Assembly (NCBI GenBank): GCA_022709905.1
Contig: JAKLHY010000001.1
Location: forward strand, 265,463-329,462
Direction of reading: 5' to 3'
Source: Verrucomicrobiota bacterium
GTDB lineage: Bacteria; Verrucomicrobiota; Verrucomicrobiia; Limisphaerales; UBA1319
DNA length: 64,000 nucleotides
Each line of letters opens with the position of its first letter. Position 1 is the first letter of the stretch. The notes beneath the pieces are model-generated. The model did not search any database and had not been told where the DNA came from. It was given only the letters and a program-made list of their open reading frames with translations. Shown one piece after another: positions 1 to 9,066 of this stretch. The position numbers and the translations under genes are program-made.

Positions 1-5
1 GAATC

Positions 6-23
6 GGCGATAAAAGTATCGCC
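6..23. terminator. Small hairpin at window edge
   Basis: A perfect 7-bp stem (ggcgata / tatcgcc) with the 4-nt loop aaag. No T-tract follows on either strand, so it could be a terminator or processing signal of a gene lying left of the window. Nothing else recognisable is seen in bases 24-326 ahead of the pseudopilin gene. Confidence 0.3.
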
Positions 24-326
24 TGCCACAAGTCATAACCGCGACTCAGAGGCGAACCCTCCGGGTTTAGGGGGAGTTCGGATTGACATGTTTCGGACAT
101 GGCGATGAGGGAACTACAATCAGGAATTCAGTGCAATCTCGGAACATAGACGGCCGGTTGCATGGGGACCGATTCCCGATCCGCAAACGGGCAAGTTTTG
201 AGCTTCCCACTGGAGCGGAATATGGCATATTTTAAGTTCGTAAATTCTCATGCCACAAGAGCGATCAATACCTCGGTGCATCGGCATGTGTCCCATGCGA
301 CTATCGTGTTACCACACCCATGGATT

Positions 327-1211
327 ATGAATGCCCCCACCCCAATCAAGCCTTCCCTGGATGAATGGTTTTCCATCGGCTCCAGGAAAACACGTCCGTG
401 CTGCGATTCCGTTCATTCTGGCGGTTCAAAGCTGAAGGCTTTCGAAACCCACCACGGCTTCACCTTGATCGAGTTGCTGGTGGTCATTGCCATTATTGCC
501 ATTTTAGCGGGCATGTTATTGCCTGCATTGGCCAAGGCAAAAACCAAAGCCCAAGGCATCAAGTGCATCAATAATGGGAGACAATTGTCGTTAGCCTGGA
601 TCCTGTATGCTCAGGATCACGATGAGAATCTGGTGCCGAACGGCGATGGAGAATCTCAGGGCTGGGTGGGGGGGTGGATTCACACCAAGAGTGGACCTGT
701 TAACCTCAGCAATTGCACAAACCTAAACCTGCTCAAACCGCCCCATGGCAAGCTCTATCCTTACAACCAGTCTGTTGACATCTACAAATGTCCGGCGGAC
801 AAGTTCATGGTCACGATTGGGGGCAAACGCTATCCCCGGACCCGCAGCATCTCGATGAACGGGTGCATGAATGGCAACAGCTGGCATACGCTGGAGATCG
901 ATAAAAAGTGGTGGACCTACCGCAAGCATACCCAGATCCGCAATCCCTCGCATCAGTTTGTGTTCATCGACGAGCGGGAGGAGAGCGTGGACGATGGCTA
1001 TTTTCTGGTGTATGTGAACCAGCCTGGGACCTGGGGCAACCTGCCGGCGATCTATCACAACGGCGCCAGCGGCCTTTCCTTTGCCGATGGCCACGCGGAG
1101 ATCAAGAAGTGGATCGACCCCGATACCCTGCGCCCAGGGGATGCTGGCTCCCGCAAGGGGCCTCGAGATTGTCCCTGGATCGCGGAACGCGCTTCAATGC
1201 CCAAACAATAG
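327..1211 (+). CDS. Type II secretion pseudopilin, H-X9-DG family
   Basis: Predicted prepilin-like exported protein of 294 residues. The class III leader and helix are plain: [19 protein letters not shown] begins near residue 44, and prepilin peptidase would cut between Gly and Phe. The C-terminal part carries [14 protein letters not shown], the His-X9-Asp-Gly signature of the large paralogous pseudopilin families of Verrucomicrobia, Planctomycetes and Lentisphaerae. I start at the ATG at 327 because it gives a shorter leader; an in-frame start at 162 would add 55 residues of unlikely composition. Even so the leader (about 44 residues) is longer than usual. The gene stands alone, convergent with the oxidoreductase at 1397, with a long hairpin between them. 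The individual function of such paralogues is unknown; many are thought to be surface or pseudopilus proteins rather than core secretion parts. Confidence 0.9.
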   Translation: MNAPTPIKPSLDEWFSIGSRKTRPCCDSVHSGGSKLKAFETHHGFTLIELLVVIAIIAILAGMLLPALAKAKTKAQGIKCINNGRQLSLAWILYAQDHDENLVPNGDGESQGWVGGWIHTKSGPVNLSNCTNLNLLKPPHGKLYPYNQSVDIYKCPADKFMVTIGGKRYPRTRSISMNGCMNGNSWHTLEIDKKWWTYRKHTQIRNPSHQFVFIDEREESVDDGYFLVYVNQPGTWGNLPAIYHNGASGLSFADGHAEIKKWIDPDTLRPGDAGSRKGPRDCPWIAERASMPKQ

Positions 1212-1219
1212 CCGCACAA

Positions 1220-1299
1220 AGCAAAGCGCCTCAAACCAACCCGGGAGCGAGGGGCGTCTGCGAGTGATGCTCCCGCGGGTTGATCTGAGGCGCTTTGCT
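1220..1299. terminator. Long inverted repeat between convergent genes
   Basis: The left arm (1220-1248, agcaaagcgcctcaaacc..) and right arm (1269-1299, ..ttgatctgaggcgctttgct) pair over about 28 bp with a few mismatches around a 20-nt loop. It sits between two convergent genes, which fits a bidirectional terminator. There is no long T-run, so termination could rely on the hairpin alone. Confidence 0.6.
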
Positions 1300-1396
1300 G
1301 TATGCGATGTCCGAAGTCCGCGACTGGTGGAGCTGGCGCAGACCCTCGCGCGTGATGTGGCGTTATCGACGGATGATGTTCAGCATGGAACCGGGG

Positions 1397-2743
1397 TTAT
1401 CCGGCGTATTCCTGGGGGAACTTCCAGGGGGCCCGATATTCGGGCATGGCAAGCCGGGAGGCTTCAGCGTCTCCAACGATCTTTTCCGCGGCGGGATCGA
1501 ACCGGATGGATCGTCCCAGCTTCAGCGAAAGCAGGCTCAGGACAATTGGCACATCCACTTTAACATGGTAAAAGACACTGCAGCTGGGCTGCTGACGGGA
1601 CTTGATGCAATCGAGCCATTCCCGTTCGTGTCCCGGAGAGGGAGGAATGGATTTGGGGGGAGTTTGTTTGTCCTTCATGGCATCACCTTCCGGCACGATT
1701 TTGAACATGTCATAGTTGGCATATAAGGTGCCGTTGACTCCGTGGAAATAGATGCCGAGACGACGCTGGGGTTTGGGCTCGCCATGAAAATCAAAGCCAT
1801 AACTGTTGGTCAGCGAAGACATCCAGGTCATGGTCAGATTTGGATATTGCCAGAGGACCTCGTGATGGTCGTATGCGTCGCCGTCATCCCTGAGAGTGAA
1901 CCTTCCTCCGGATGAACAGGTGAGGGTGGGATAGCCCAGATTCAGCGCCCAGACAGGCAGGTCGATGATGTGCGGGGCCATGCCGGGTGTCCATCCGCCG
2001 CTGTAAGCCATCCAGGAACTGTGATAGTAAGCGTCCTCGGCGAGCCTGCGGTTGTAGGGACGCAGGGGAGCCGGGCCGCACCACATTTCCCAATCGAGAC
2101 CTTCCGGCACAGGGACATTGCCGCCGGTGCCAATGCCTTGGAGTCCCTGGTTCATGACGTTGAAGGTTCGGACCGCGCCGATGGGGCCGAGGTTTCCTGA
2201 ACCGATGTATTCCACCACCCGGCGATAATTCTCGGTCGCATGGATTTGGGTGCCGATCTGGCTGATGCGATTGTGCTTTTTGACGGCGTTACGGATGGCC
2301 AGGCTTTCAGCCAGATGCAGCGTCATGGGTTTCTGAAGATAAAGATCCTTGCCGGCCTCACAGGCGGCAATCGCCTGCAACGCATGCCAATGGGGGGGCG
2401 TGGCGATAATGACGGCATCCAGATCCTTGTGCTGCAGCATTTCCCGGTAATCCCGGAATCCCTTGCACACCCCTTTGAACTGCTCGGTGAGCACCTCCAG
2501 CCGAGGCTCGTAGACGTCGCAGGCCGCCGTGACCACGACGTCTTTATGTCGAATGCAGTTGTTGAGGTTGCTTTTGCCCATTCCCCCGCAGCCAATCAAT
2601 CCGAGGCGGATGCGTTCGCTGGGGGGCGTCTCGCCGTTCGCGCCCAGGGCGCTGGCGGGAATGACGCAAGGCAGGGTGATCGCTGTGGCGGCTGATTTTA
2701 GAAACTGACGACGGGAGGTGGTTCGAGGCTGATGTGGATTCAT
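1397..2743 (-). CDS. Tat-exported Gfo/Idh/MocA family oxidoreductase
   Basis: NAD(P)-dependent sugar-type oxidoreductase, 448 residues, predicted to be exported. The N-terminus has a twin-arginine signal (SRRQFLKSAATA, residues about 10-21) followed by a hydrophobic stretch ending ..PASALGA. The Rossmann loop GLIGCGGMG lies near residue 47. The usual EKP motif of the family appears as QKP (DLYLQKPMTLH), a replacement often seen in exported members. The start at 2743 puts the Tat motif at the right distance from the N-terminus; an upstream in-frame extension to 2833 was rejected. Verrucomicrobia and Planctomycetes carry many such periplasmic paralogues of unknown substrate. It stands alone, converging on the pseudopilin gene and diverging from the FnIII gene at 3219. 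Confidence 0.9.
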   Translation of the reverse strand: MNPHQPRTTSRRQFLKSAATAITLPCVIPASALGANGETPPSERIRLGLIGCGGMGKSNLNNCIRHKDVVVTAACDVYEPRLEVLTEQFKGVCKGFRDYREMLQHKDLDAVIIATPPHWHALQAIAACEAGKDLYLQKPMTLHLAESLAIRNAVKKHNRISQIGTQIHATENYRRVVEYIGSGNLGPIGAVRTFNVMNQGLQGIGTGGNVPVPEGLDWEMWCGPAPLRPYNRRLAEDAYYHSSWMAYSGGWTPGMAPHIIDLPVWALNLGYPTLTCSSGGRFTLRDDGDAYDHHEVLWQYPNLTMTWMSSLTNSYGFDFHGEPKPQRRLGIYFHGVNGTLYANYDMFKIVPEGDAMKDKQTPPKSIPPSPGHEREWLDCIKSRQQPSCSVFYHVKVDVPIVLSLLSLKLGRSIRFDPAAEKIVGDAEASRLAMPEYRAPWKFPQEYAG

Positions 2744-3184
2744 AACCGTGTTGAAAAGCATGAATTGGGACGTTTGCCAACTCATAGCAGCCCGATCGTT
2801 CGCCGGCAAGCTCGTGATCGGGAATCCCAGCAATTCTCATTTAAATGCGACAGCGCGTCTATTTTATGGACAAAGGAGCAAATCGAATGCAGACAGTTGC
2901 ATTCTCGCGAAAAAATTTGTGGGGTGGAATCGCTTCCTGAAACGAGGGCTTCGAACCGGGGAAGGAGAGGTCTCCGGAACGATTTCCGTGTGCGCAGCCG
3001 CTCTGGAACCGATGCGGTTGCAGGACTTCCATGTGGTTAATAATGAGAAAATAACAAAAGGAGTTCCTCCTTTAAGATTTAACTGGCGTCTTCACTACCT
3101 TAGTGACAGCTGGACGACGCGGATTTTTGCATTTGGAGGCGAATTGGAGCTCGTTGATTGGGCTTTTGCACGAGAACTCAATGC
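2744..3184. other. Intergenic region upstream of FnIII gene
   Basis: This stretch separates two divergent genes. An open frame runs through it in phase with the FnIII protein, but its translation has no recognisable domain and ends at a sigma-54-like promoter, so I read it as untranslated. Confidence 0.5.
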
Positions 3185-3200
3185 TGGCATGCTTTCTGCT
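3185..3200 (+). promoter_or_regulatory. Sigma-54-type promoter (-24/-12)
   Basis: TGGCATGctttCTGCT matches the sigma-54 consensus TGGCACG-N4-TTGCW, with GG (3186-3187) and GC (3198-3199) exactly 10 nt apart. It lies just ahead of the FnIII protein gene. The nearby prsR gene encodes a sigma-54 activator, which makes this a candidate PrsR target. Confidence 0.55.
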
Positions 3201-3218
3201 TTGCCTCTCGGCGTTAAC

Positions 3219-4274
3219 GTGAAGACACAATTCAATCCATATCGAACTCTTTGGCATATCGCAAACCTGATGAGGGTTGTGATGGCAATGGGCCTCGGAG
3301 TCTGTTCAGCCCGTGCGGCGCAAGTCACCCTGGCTTGGGATCCAAATCCAGAATCGGATATATCTGGATATCGTCTTTACTATGGTTTTTCCAGTGGATC
3401 TTATTTGACAAATATATGGGTTGGCAATGTGACCAATTATACCGTTATTGAGCTCACTCAAGGGGTGACGTATTACTTTGCGGTGACGGCGGTGAACACG
3501 GCCAATCTGGAAAGCGATCCGTCCAACGAAGTGTCCTATTCGGTACCCCTTGTTCTTGCCAATCAAGCGCCGACTTTTACCAAGGGGGCTGATATTTTGG
3601 TTGGCGAGGGAGCGCCCGCCAAAACCGTTACCGGATGGGCGACCGCGATATCTCCAGGCGCCGCCAGCGAAACCAGTCAACAGTTGACCTTCTTGACTTC
3701 GACCCCCCAAACCTGGCTTTTTGCGGATCCACCGCAAATCGACGCGGCCGGGACTTTAGTGTTTACTCCCGCGACACGCCAGCGCGGAACGGCAACCGTT
3801 ACTGTGTATTTGCACGACGACGGCGGGACTGAAAACGGGGGGCAAGATACCAGTGCTCCACAGACCTTTCAAATTACGCTGGGAGTTGCCCAGGACAGTG
3901 ATGGGGACGGATTGCCGGATGACCATGAGATAGCGTGCAACCTGAATCCTCAGGACGCGCAAGATGGTAGCGAAGATGCTGATGGCGATGGGAGCCCTAA
4001 TTACGAGGAATTCTGCGCGGGCACCCATCCGCACAATGCCAATGACCTTTTCCGGTTGACACAAACCGAAGAACAATCCGGGGGCCAGCTCTTGCGGTTC
4101 ACCACTGTTCAGGGCAAGTCGTATTGCATCTCAAGAAACGAAGACTATCCCAGAGGTTCTTGGATTGTGATCGCGGAAGGATTGGCCGGAACAGGTGAGC
4201 CCATGGAGTTCATCGACCCCTCGGCAGGCACCTTGAACAAAGCCATATACAAAGTATCCATCAGCTCGCGCTAA
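3219..4274 (+). CDS. Exported fibronectin-III protein with Ca-binding TSP3-like repeat
   Basis: Predicted secreted or surface protein, about 351 residues. A signal peptide ends at ..VCSARA-A (residues about 20-33). A fibronectin type III domain follows (VTLAWDPNPESDISGYRLYYG.., residues 35-120). Next is a beta-rich segment, then an acidic thrombospondin-3-like calcium motif, DSDGDGLPDD...DADGDGSPNYEE, near residues 225-265. I use the GTG at 3219; the ATG at 3270 is an alternative that leaves a 16-residue signal and a conventional leader after the sigma-54-like promoter. It is a clear paralogue of the minus-strand protein at 5755-7485, sharing the WDPNPESDI core. The C-terminus (..YKVSISSR) has no PEP-CTERM, LPXTG or type IX sorting tail. 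Function unknown; an adhesive or matrix role is only inferred. Confidence 0.8.
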   Translation: MKTQFNPYRTLWHIANLMRVVMAMGLGVCSARAAQVTLAWDPNPESDISGYRLYYGFSSGSYLTNIWVGNVTNYTVIELTQGVTYYFAVTAVNTANLESDPSNEVSYSVPLVLANQAPTFTKGADILVGEGAPAKTVTGWATAISPGAASETSQQLTFLTSTPQTWLFADPPQIDAAGTLVFTPATRQRGTATVTVYLHDDGGTENGGQDTSAPQTFQITLGVAQDSDGDGLPDDHEIACNLNPQDAQDGSEDADGDGSPNYEEFCAGTHPHNANDLFRLTQTEEQSGGQLLRFTTVQGKSYCISRNEDYPRGSWIVIAEGLAGTGEPMEFIDPSAGTLNKAIYKVSISSR

Positions 4275-4348
4275 GCGGGTGCGGGTAGGCGCCGAACCGC
4301 GCCGGATCGGGAAGTCGACAGCATCGAATGGGGATGGTTTGAGGTTCT

Positions 4349-5419
4349 ATGAATAAGATCAAATTATATTTTATATTAGTATTATCAATGGTGCTTTATG
4401 GGACGGGCGTCGGGACTTCCTCCGCGTGGGGAGCGCCCTTCGAGGTGGTCGCCCCCGCCGGATTTCAACGGTTCAGTTTGCAGGGCAATTCGGATAATTT
4501 CGTGACCCTGCCGTTCTTTCGTCCGGCAGTGGCTTACGGGAAGGTGACGGGAATAGGCGGCAACACGCTGGCCGTTTCCGGAGGAACGGCCTGGAATGCC
4601 GATGAATTCGTTTATTCAGCGGGCATTCAAAGCAACACGTATTTTGTGCTGCTGACCTCGGGACAAAGGCAAGGCCGTTACTTCACGATTCTGGGAAATA
4701 CAGAAGACACCCTGATGGTGGATTTAAATGACGACACCTTGGGGGGGATCAGTGTCGGCGACAGCATTGCGGTGGTGCCGTATTGGACGCTCAGCACCCT
4801 GATGCCGGGGGGCAAGGGCATTCATGTTTCAACGAGCCCCTTGATTCGGAAATCGGAGATTCTGTTTGTGAATGTGGACGGGATTGGGATCAACCGAAGC
4901 GCGAGCAAGACCTTTTTCTACTACGGCGACAGCTGGAAGCAATTCGGCCAGGGCTTGGCCAATAAGAACGATGAAGTCCTCCTGCCGGATGTTTACTTTA
5001 TTGTCAGGCATAATATCAGCACCGCGACATCGTTGACCCTTTCGGGCGAGGTTCTGAATTCGAGTTGGACCATGCCGGTGACGGTCAATTCGGTGGCGAA
5101 ACAGGACAACTTCATTGGATTGCCGCGTCCCGTGATGACCTCGTTGAACAATTCGGGGCTTATTGAGAGCGGCGCATTCCAGTCCAGTTCCTCGCCCCTC
5201 TTTAGGGTGGACGAACTGCTGGTATTTGACAACGCGGTCATTGGCAAGAACCGATCCGCATCGGCCACCTATTATCACTATAACGGGGCGTGGCGCAAGT
5301 TTGGGGCCGGGTTGACCGATGTGGGCAATCTGCCCATTCTGGGGCCGGGGGTAGCCGCGATCATCCGCAAGGGCGCCTATGCTGGGGACTGCTTCTGGAA
5401 GAATGAGATCACTTTTTAA
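4349..5419 (+). CDS. TIGR02597-family exported protein
   Basis: Secreted protein of 356 residues with a signal peptide (N-terminal NKIK, hydrophobic core, cut near SAWG-AP). The body matches my memory of the TIGR02597 family, found in Verrucomicrobia as paralogues of unknown function: repeated SxSxPLxRxxEILFV / LFRVDELLVFD segments each followed by NRSASxTxxYYxxxWRKFGxGL. The two halves (residues 170-240 and 275-345) are internal repeats of this pattern. It follows the FnIII gene by 74 bp on the same strand and may share its sigma-54-like promoter. No C-terminal sorting signal is visible. Confidence 0.8.
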   Translation: MNKIKLYFILVLSMVLYGTGVGTSSAWGAPFEVVAPAGFQRFSLQGNSDNFVTLPFFRPAVAYGKVTGIGGNTLAVSGGTAWNADEFVYSAGIQSNTYFVLLTSGQRQGRYFTILGNTEDTLMVDLNDDTLGGISVGDSIAVVPYWTLSTLMPGGKGIHVSTSPLIRKSEILFVNVDGIGINRSASKTFFYYGDSWKQFGQGLANKNDEVLLPDVYFIVRHNISTATSLTLSGEVLNSSWTMPVTVNSVAKQDNFIGLPRPVMTSLNNSGLIESGAFQSSSSPLFRVDELLVFDNAVIGKNRSASATYYHYNGAWRKFGAGLTDVGNLPILGPGVAAIIRKGAYAGDCFWKNEITF

Positions 5420-5754
5420 TGGCACTGGAGGAACATGAGCCAGGCAGGGGAGAACGCTGCGGCCGGAGATCCTTGCGCAAGATGCTTGAATGGCGCGGGA
5501 TCCCGGTTCGTAGCGGAAATAGCCGACTTGAATCAGGTTTTTCTAAATGATTTCTTTTCATACAGAGGAGTCCGCAGGATAGAAGACAGCTACATAGCCT
5601 CAAAAATGCACAAAAGCCTCAAAAATGCATTGATTTTGAGTCTTTTGCGCCTTCTTGTGGCCATTCATTTGTAGTCCATCTGGCGGTCTGCTGAGTAACT
5701 CTCTCGATCCTCGCGTCGCGTTCGGGCGGCCCAATCCGACATTTCCGGATGCGA
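5420..5754. other. Intergenic region between convergent genes
   Basis: No gene is supported. It holds a 15-bp direct repeat, agcctcaaaaatgca, at 5596-5610 and 5615-5629, followed by an AT-rich stretch. No obvious terminator hairpin is seen. Confidence 0.5.
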
Positions 5755-7485
5755 TTAGTCCCACTGCTGGATCCAGTTGCGTGGTCTGGCGGTCACGAGC
5801 ACAAAGGCATCGCCCACTTGGAGGATGGGAACTGGATCCCAACCGGATTCACGGAACACGCTGCGTTTCTTTGTCTGACTGGCGGAATCGACGATAAAGA
5901 CCTGATCCCCCTGTTCGGCCGGGAATTTGAGATCGGTATCCAGACGGCCAGTGATGGGGAATGGGGATGCCTGGAAATTAAAACCGGAGGTCAGCGCATT
6001 CGTTCGCGAGTTCTTTTCGATGTGTCCCCAGAAGACGATCCAGGCATCCTGATCAGATGAATTCCAAATGCAGACGGCCTCTCCGGGAGGCAGAATCCAA
6101 CGAGCCCAAGCGGGAGACTTGGCGTTCAAATCGTTGATGACAGGCTTTCCGTCGACTAGGCGATAACAGACCAGGTCCGACCGATCGCCCTGAACCACAT
6201 CCCAGGGGAAGTCGTTTTCGATCGGAAGAAAGGGATTGACCACCATTTGGTATCCGGGGCGTATCTGTTTCAGCAGGAATCCAATGGCGTCCTGACCCTG
6301 TCCAGGCCGGAAGCGGGCATTTAAGGTTGCGTTTGTGATGGCGAAAGAGGAGGGGAGTTGGAAGCGATAAAACCGGGGAGTATCTGTGAATGAGACAAGC
6401 TCGGAATACCGCAGTGGTTGTTCCGGCGAGGCGGACGCTGCAATTTCCCAGTGCTGGAGATCCGAGGACTTGGCCAGGAGTAAAGTTGTGGACTCGGTTT
6501 CTTCCCCAATGATATCGGTCTTAAGCCGATAAGAGGCTTCGCTAGAAACCTGGAACTGGACTGATTTACGGGTTGCTTTTGAAGACGAACTCACAACCTG
6601 ACACCAGGCGGGGGCGGATTCGGTTAATCCATCGGACAAGACAAAGACAAACCAATCGTGGCCGGGGAAGTCAGGGTTTGGCCGGTAATACATGTGGGGC
6701 ATAGTTCCAACGATTTCCCCGAAGGCGGGTCGTTGGGTGATTCGGGCTTTTAATTTCTTTCGTTCAGGATCCCAGCCTCCCAAAGCGAGCTGGTAGAGGT
6801 CCTGTCCTATGGTAGATTGATCGAGGCGTATGCATGTGTTAGCCGCTATCGGTGGTGAGTTGTAGGCATGGATGATCCCCTCATACTCCAGTTCCTGTAC
6901 CGAATCATCAGGAAAGACGACCTTAATCTTAAAGTACTCAGGGCCGTAGTAGTCGGGATCGGGGCGGTAAGTCAGCCCGCTCCATTGCCCGTCCAGATAA
7001 CCATGTTGTGGAACCAGGATTTCCTGGTAGCGCTTCGGTGTGCGTCCGTCCTCCCAGATCACGGTGGGCAAGGTGACCGAGGTGTTCATTAAGCCTTCAA
7101 AACAAATTTTTGAACAAAAATTTAAGGGGTCTTCATGCTCGTCGGGAGGGACCGCAATTCGTGTGCTGACTTCATTGGAGCAATCGCTTTCATATCCCTT
7201 CTGGTTATAGGCAGTGGCCACGAAAAAATAGACACCACCCGGATTCAGCCCAAAAACCGCCGTATTGGTAGCCTGTCGAGCGTCAATCGCGATCGAACGC
7301 GACTCGGACGACGTTCCGCAATAAACCATGTATCCGGCGATATCCGATTCGGGATTGGGATCCCAGGCCAGCGAGACCGACGTGTTTTCGGCCGCTCGAG
7401 CAGACCACAGAACACAGGTGTTGCCCAGCACAAGAGTCAATGCGCAACCAAAAGCAACGATATTCAATGCTTTCCAGGCTGTCAT
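5755..7485 (-). CDS. Exported FnIII protein with cadherin-like repeats
   Basis: Predicted surface or secreted protein, 576 residues. A signal peptide (TAWKALNIVAFGCALTLVLG..WSARA) leads into a fibronectin-III domain (SVSLAWDPNPESDIAGYMVY, residues 32-120). Two Ig/cadherin-like segments follow, with YRPDPDYYGPEYFKIKV and YRPNPDFPGHDWFVFVLSDG (residues 150-310). The last 190 residues (from about 385) form a different beta-rich region with GxGxDAIGFLL, PGYQMVVNPF and QVFIVDS, reminiscent of the neighbouring TIGR02597-type proteins. The start at 7485 keeps the signal peptide compact and has AGGGGCT upstream. No sorting tail is visible at ..RNWIQQWD. It is a paralogue of the protein at 3219 and, like it, preceded by a GG-N10-GC site. 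Function unknown. Confidence 0.85.
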   Translation of the reverse strand: MTAWKALNIVAFGCALTLVLGNTCVLWSARAAENTSVSLAWDPNPESDIAGYMVYCGTSSESRSIAIDARQATNTAVFGLNPGGVYFFVATAYNQKGYESDCSNEVSTRIAVPPDEHEDPLNFCSKICFEGLMNTSVTLPTVIWEDGRTPKRYQEILVPQHGYLDGQWSGLTYRPDPDYYGPEYFKIKVVFPDDSVQELEYEGIIHAYNSPPIAANTCIRLDQSTIGQDLYQLALGGWDPERKKLKARITQRPAFGEIVGTMPHMYYRPNPDFPGHDWFVFVLSDGLTESAPAWCQVVSSSSKATRKSVQFQVSSEASYRLKTDIIGEETESTTLLLAKSSDLQHWEIAASASPEQPLRYSELVSFTDTPRFYRFQLPSSFAITNATLNARFRPGQGQDAIGFLLKQIRPGYQMVVNPFLPIENDFPWDVVQGDRSDLVCYRLVDGKPVINDLNAKSPAWARWILPPGEAVCIWNSSDQDAWIVFWGHIEKNSRTNALTSGFNFQASPFPITGRLDTDLKFPAEQGDQVFIVDSASQTKKRSVFRESGWDPVPILQVGDAFVLVTARPRNWIQQWD

Positions 7486-7538
7486 TTCTGGAGCCCCTGA
7501 TGAACCACTTCCCACACTGCCTCAGATAGATCCGTGGC

Positions 7539-7553
7539 GCAAGCTTCATTCCC
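7539..7553 (-). promoter_or_regulatory. Sigma-54-type promoter (-24/-12)
   Basis: Read on the minus strand, GGAATGaagcTTGC has GG and GC 10 nt apart and a perfect TTGC -12 element. The expected start of transcription would leave a leader of about 40 nt before the ATG at 7485. Candidate PrsR target. Confidence 0.5.
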
Positions 7554-7598
7554 ATCGGTTATGACGTCACGGATCCGCTTAACGCATGCGATAAACGT

Positions 7599-8969
7599 TT
7601 ACTCTGGCACGGTGTCCACTTCTTTTTTGATGCCCAGCTTCTCCATGAGTTCGTAGAAGGTGGGCCGGCTGATTCCGAGTTCGGCGGCGGCCCGAGAGAT
7701 CTTGCCGTCGTTATTGCGAAGCGCCTGCAAGACCATTTCCCGTTCCACCGCTTCTCGAGCGTCTTTAAGCGGCAAGTTTCGTGCCATAATGGGGGCTGCC
7801 CCGAGTTCGAGGTCCTCCGGGGTGATTCGGGAATCCTCAGCCATGATCACAGCCCGACGGAGGCGATTTTGCAGTTCGCGGATATTTCCTGGCCAGGAGT
7901 GGTGCCGAATGGCATCAATAGCTTCAGGAGAGAGTTTCAACGATCCCCGGCCCAATTCCTTGCTAAAGCGAGACAGAAACGCACGTGACAGTAATTCGAG
8001 ATCCGAACCCCGTTCCCGCAAGGGCGGCAGTTTGAGCACCACCACAGCCAACCGGTAGTAAAGGTCCTCCCGGAACTGTCCCTGCTGTACGGCTTCCAGG
8101 AGATTCTTGTTTGAAGCGGCCAGAACACGAACATCAACCGAAATCAGGCTGCGTCCCCCCACCCGTTCGATTTTCCGTTCCTGCAAGAAACGCAGGAGTT
8201 TGACCTGCAAGGGGAGGCTCATTTCTCCAATTTCATCCAGGAACACCACACCGCCGGAGGCCATCTCCAAACGGCCCATCCTTTGGGTGTGAGCCCCTGT
8301 GAAAGAGCCTTTTTCATGTCCAAACAACTCGCTCTCAAGGAGATTTTCCGGAATTGCGCCGCAATTAATCGCGATGAACGGACCTTCTTTTCGAGGGCTT
8401 GAACGATGAATAGCCACCGCAGCCATCTCCTTGCCTGTCCCGCTCTCCCCAATGATCAGGACAGATGCATCGGTAGTGGCTACTTTGCGAATCGAAGCGT
8501 ATAGTCCTTGAATTTGAGGGCAGGCCCCCAGCATGTCCTCAAATCCTTTGCTCTGCAGGCGTTCCCGAAGTTCCTCATTTTCCCGTTCCAGGGAGGTCAT
8601 CCGATAGCTACGCTTTAAGAGTATCTTTAACTCATCCAGTTGCAGCGGTTTGCACAAAAAATCGTAGGCCCCTTGGTCGACCGCCTTCAGCGCGACCTCC
8701 TTTTCGTTCTGACCGGTAATCACAATGACTTTGACTCTGCGATCCAGGCTAGTCAACTCCGACAGAATGGCCAATCCTTCCTCTGGGCTGGCGGGATGAG
8801 GCGGTAATCCAAGATCCAGCAGAATCACCGCCGGCTGCTTGCTTTGGAATTGCTCCAGGGCGCTCGCGCGATCTCCCGCCATATGGATCGAATAATCATC
8901 CACCAGCGCCCACTTCATCTGCGAACGGATCTCTTCATCATCGTCAATGATTAGCAGTTCGGGTTTCAT
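7599..8969 (-). CDS. prsR: PrsR-like sigma-54 response regulator
   Basis: NtrC-type transcription activator of 456 residues. An N-terminal receiver domain (IIDDDEE acidic pocket; phospho-acceptor Asp52 in VILLDLGLP; switch Lys in FLCKPLQ) is followed by a sigma-54 AAA+ domain (residues 150-385) with Walker A GESGTGKE, the sigma-54 loop as GSFTGA (usual GAFTGA), and Walker B VVFLDEIGEM. A Fis-type helix-turn-helix ends the protein (KISRAAAELGISRPTFYELM). This is the layout of the PEP-CTERM-box regulators (TIGR02915). The start at 8969 begins directly at the receiver fold; a longer in-frame extension to 9221 was rejected. The kinase gene prsK lies 97 bp upstream on the same strand. Known family role: activating sigma-54 promoters of exosortase-linked genes. 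Confidence 0.93.
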   Translation of the reverse strand: MKPELLIIDDDEEIRSQMKWALVDDYSIHMAGDRASALEQFQSKQPAVILLDLGLPPHPASPEEGLAILSELTSLDRRVKVIVITGQNEKEVALKAVDQGAYDFLCKPLQLDELKILLKRSYRMTSLERENEELRERLQSKGFEDMLGACPQIQGLYASIRKVATTDASVLIIGESGTGKEMAAVAIHRSSPRKEGPFIAINCGAIPENLLESELFGHEKGSFTGAHTQRMGRLEMASGGVVFLDEIGEMSLPLQVKLLRFLQERKIERVGGRSLISVDVRVLAASNKNLLEAVQQGQFREDLYYRLAVVVLKLPPLRERGSDLELLSRAFLSRFSKELGRGSLKLSPEAIDAIRHHSWPGNIRELQNRLRRAVIMAEDSRITPEDLELGAAPIMARNLPLKDAREAVEREMVLQALRNNDGKISRAAAELGISRPTFYELMEKLGIKKEVDTVPE

Positions 8970-9066
8970 ACAAAATGCTGATGGTTCTATGATCGATTGC
9001 CGGTTATCATGGCAGAACAGGCCTCTCCGCATCGAACTTTCTGTCGAACTGGCGGTCTTAGCCGGA

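Noticed and set aside
2748..3218. N-terminal extension of the FnIII protein
   Set aside because: The extra residues have no domain, precede a signal peptide, and overlap the sigma-54-like site.
4305..4325. Sigma-54 site ahead of the TIGR02597 gene
   Set aside because: GG and GC are 10 nt apart (cGGgaagtcgacaGC) but the -24 and -12 elements otherwise fit poorly, and the gene can share the upstream promoter.
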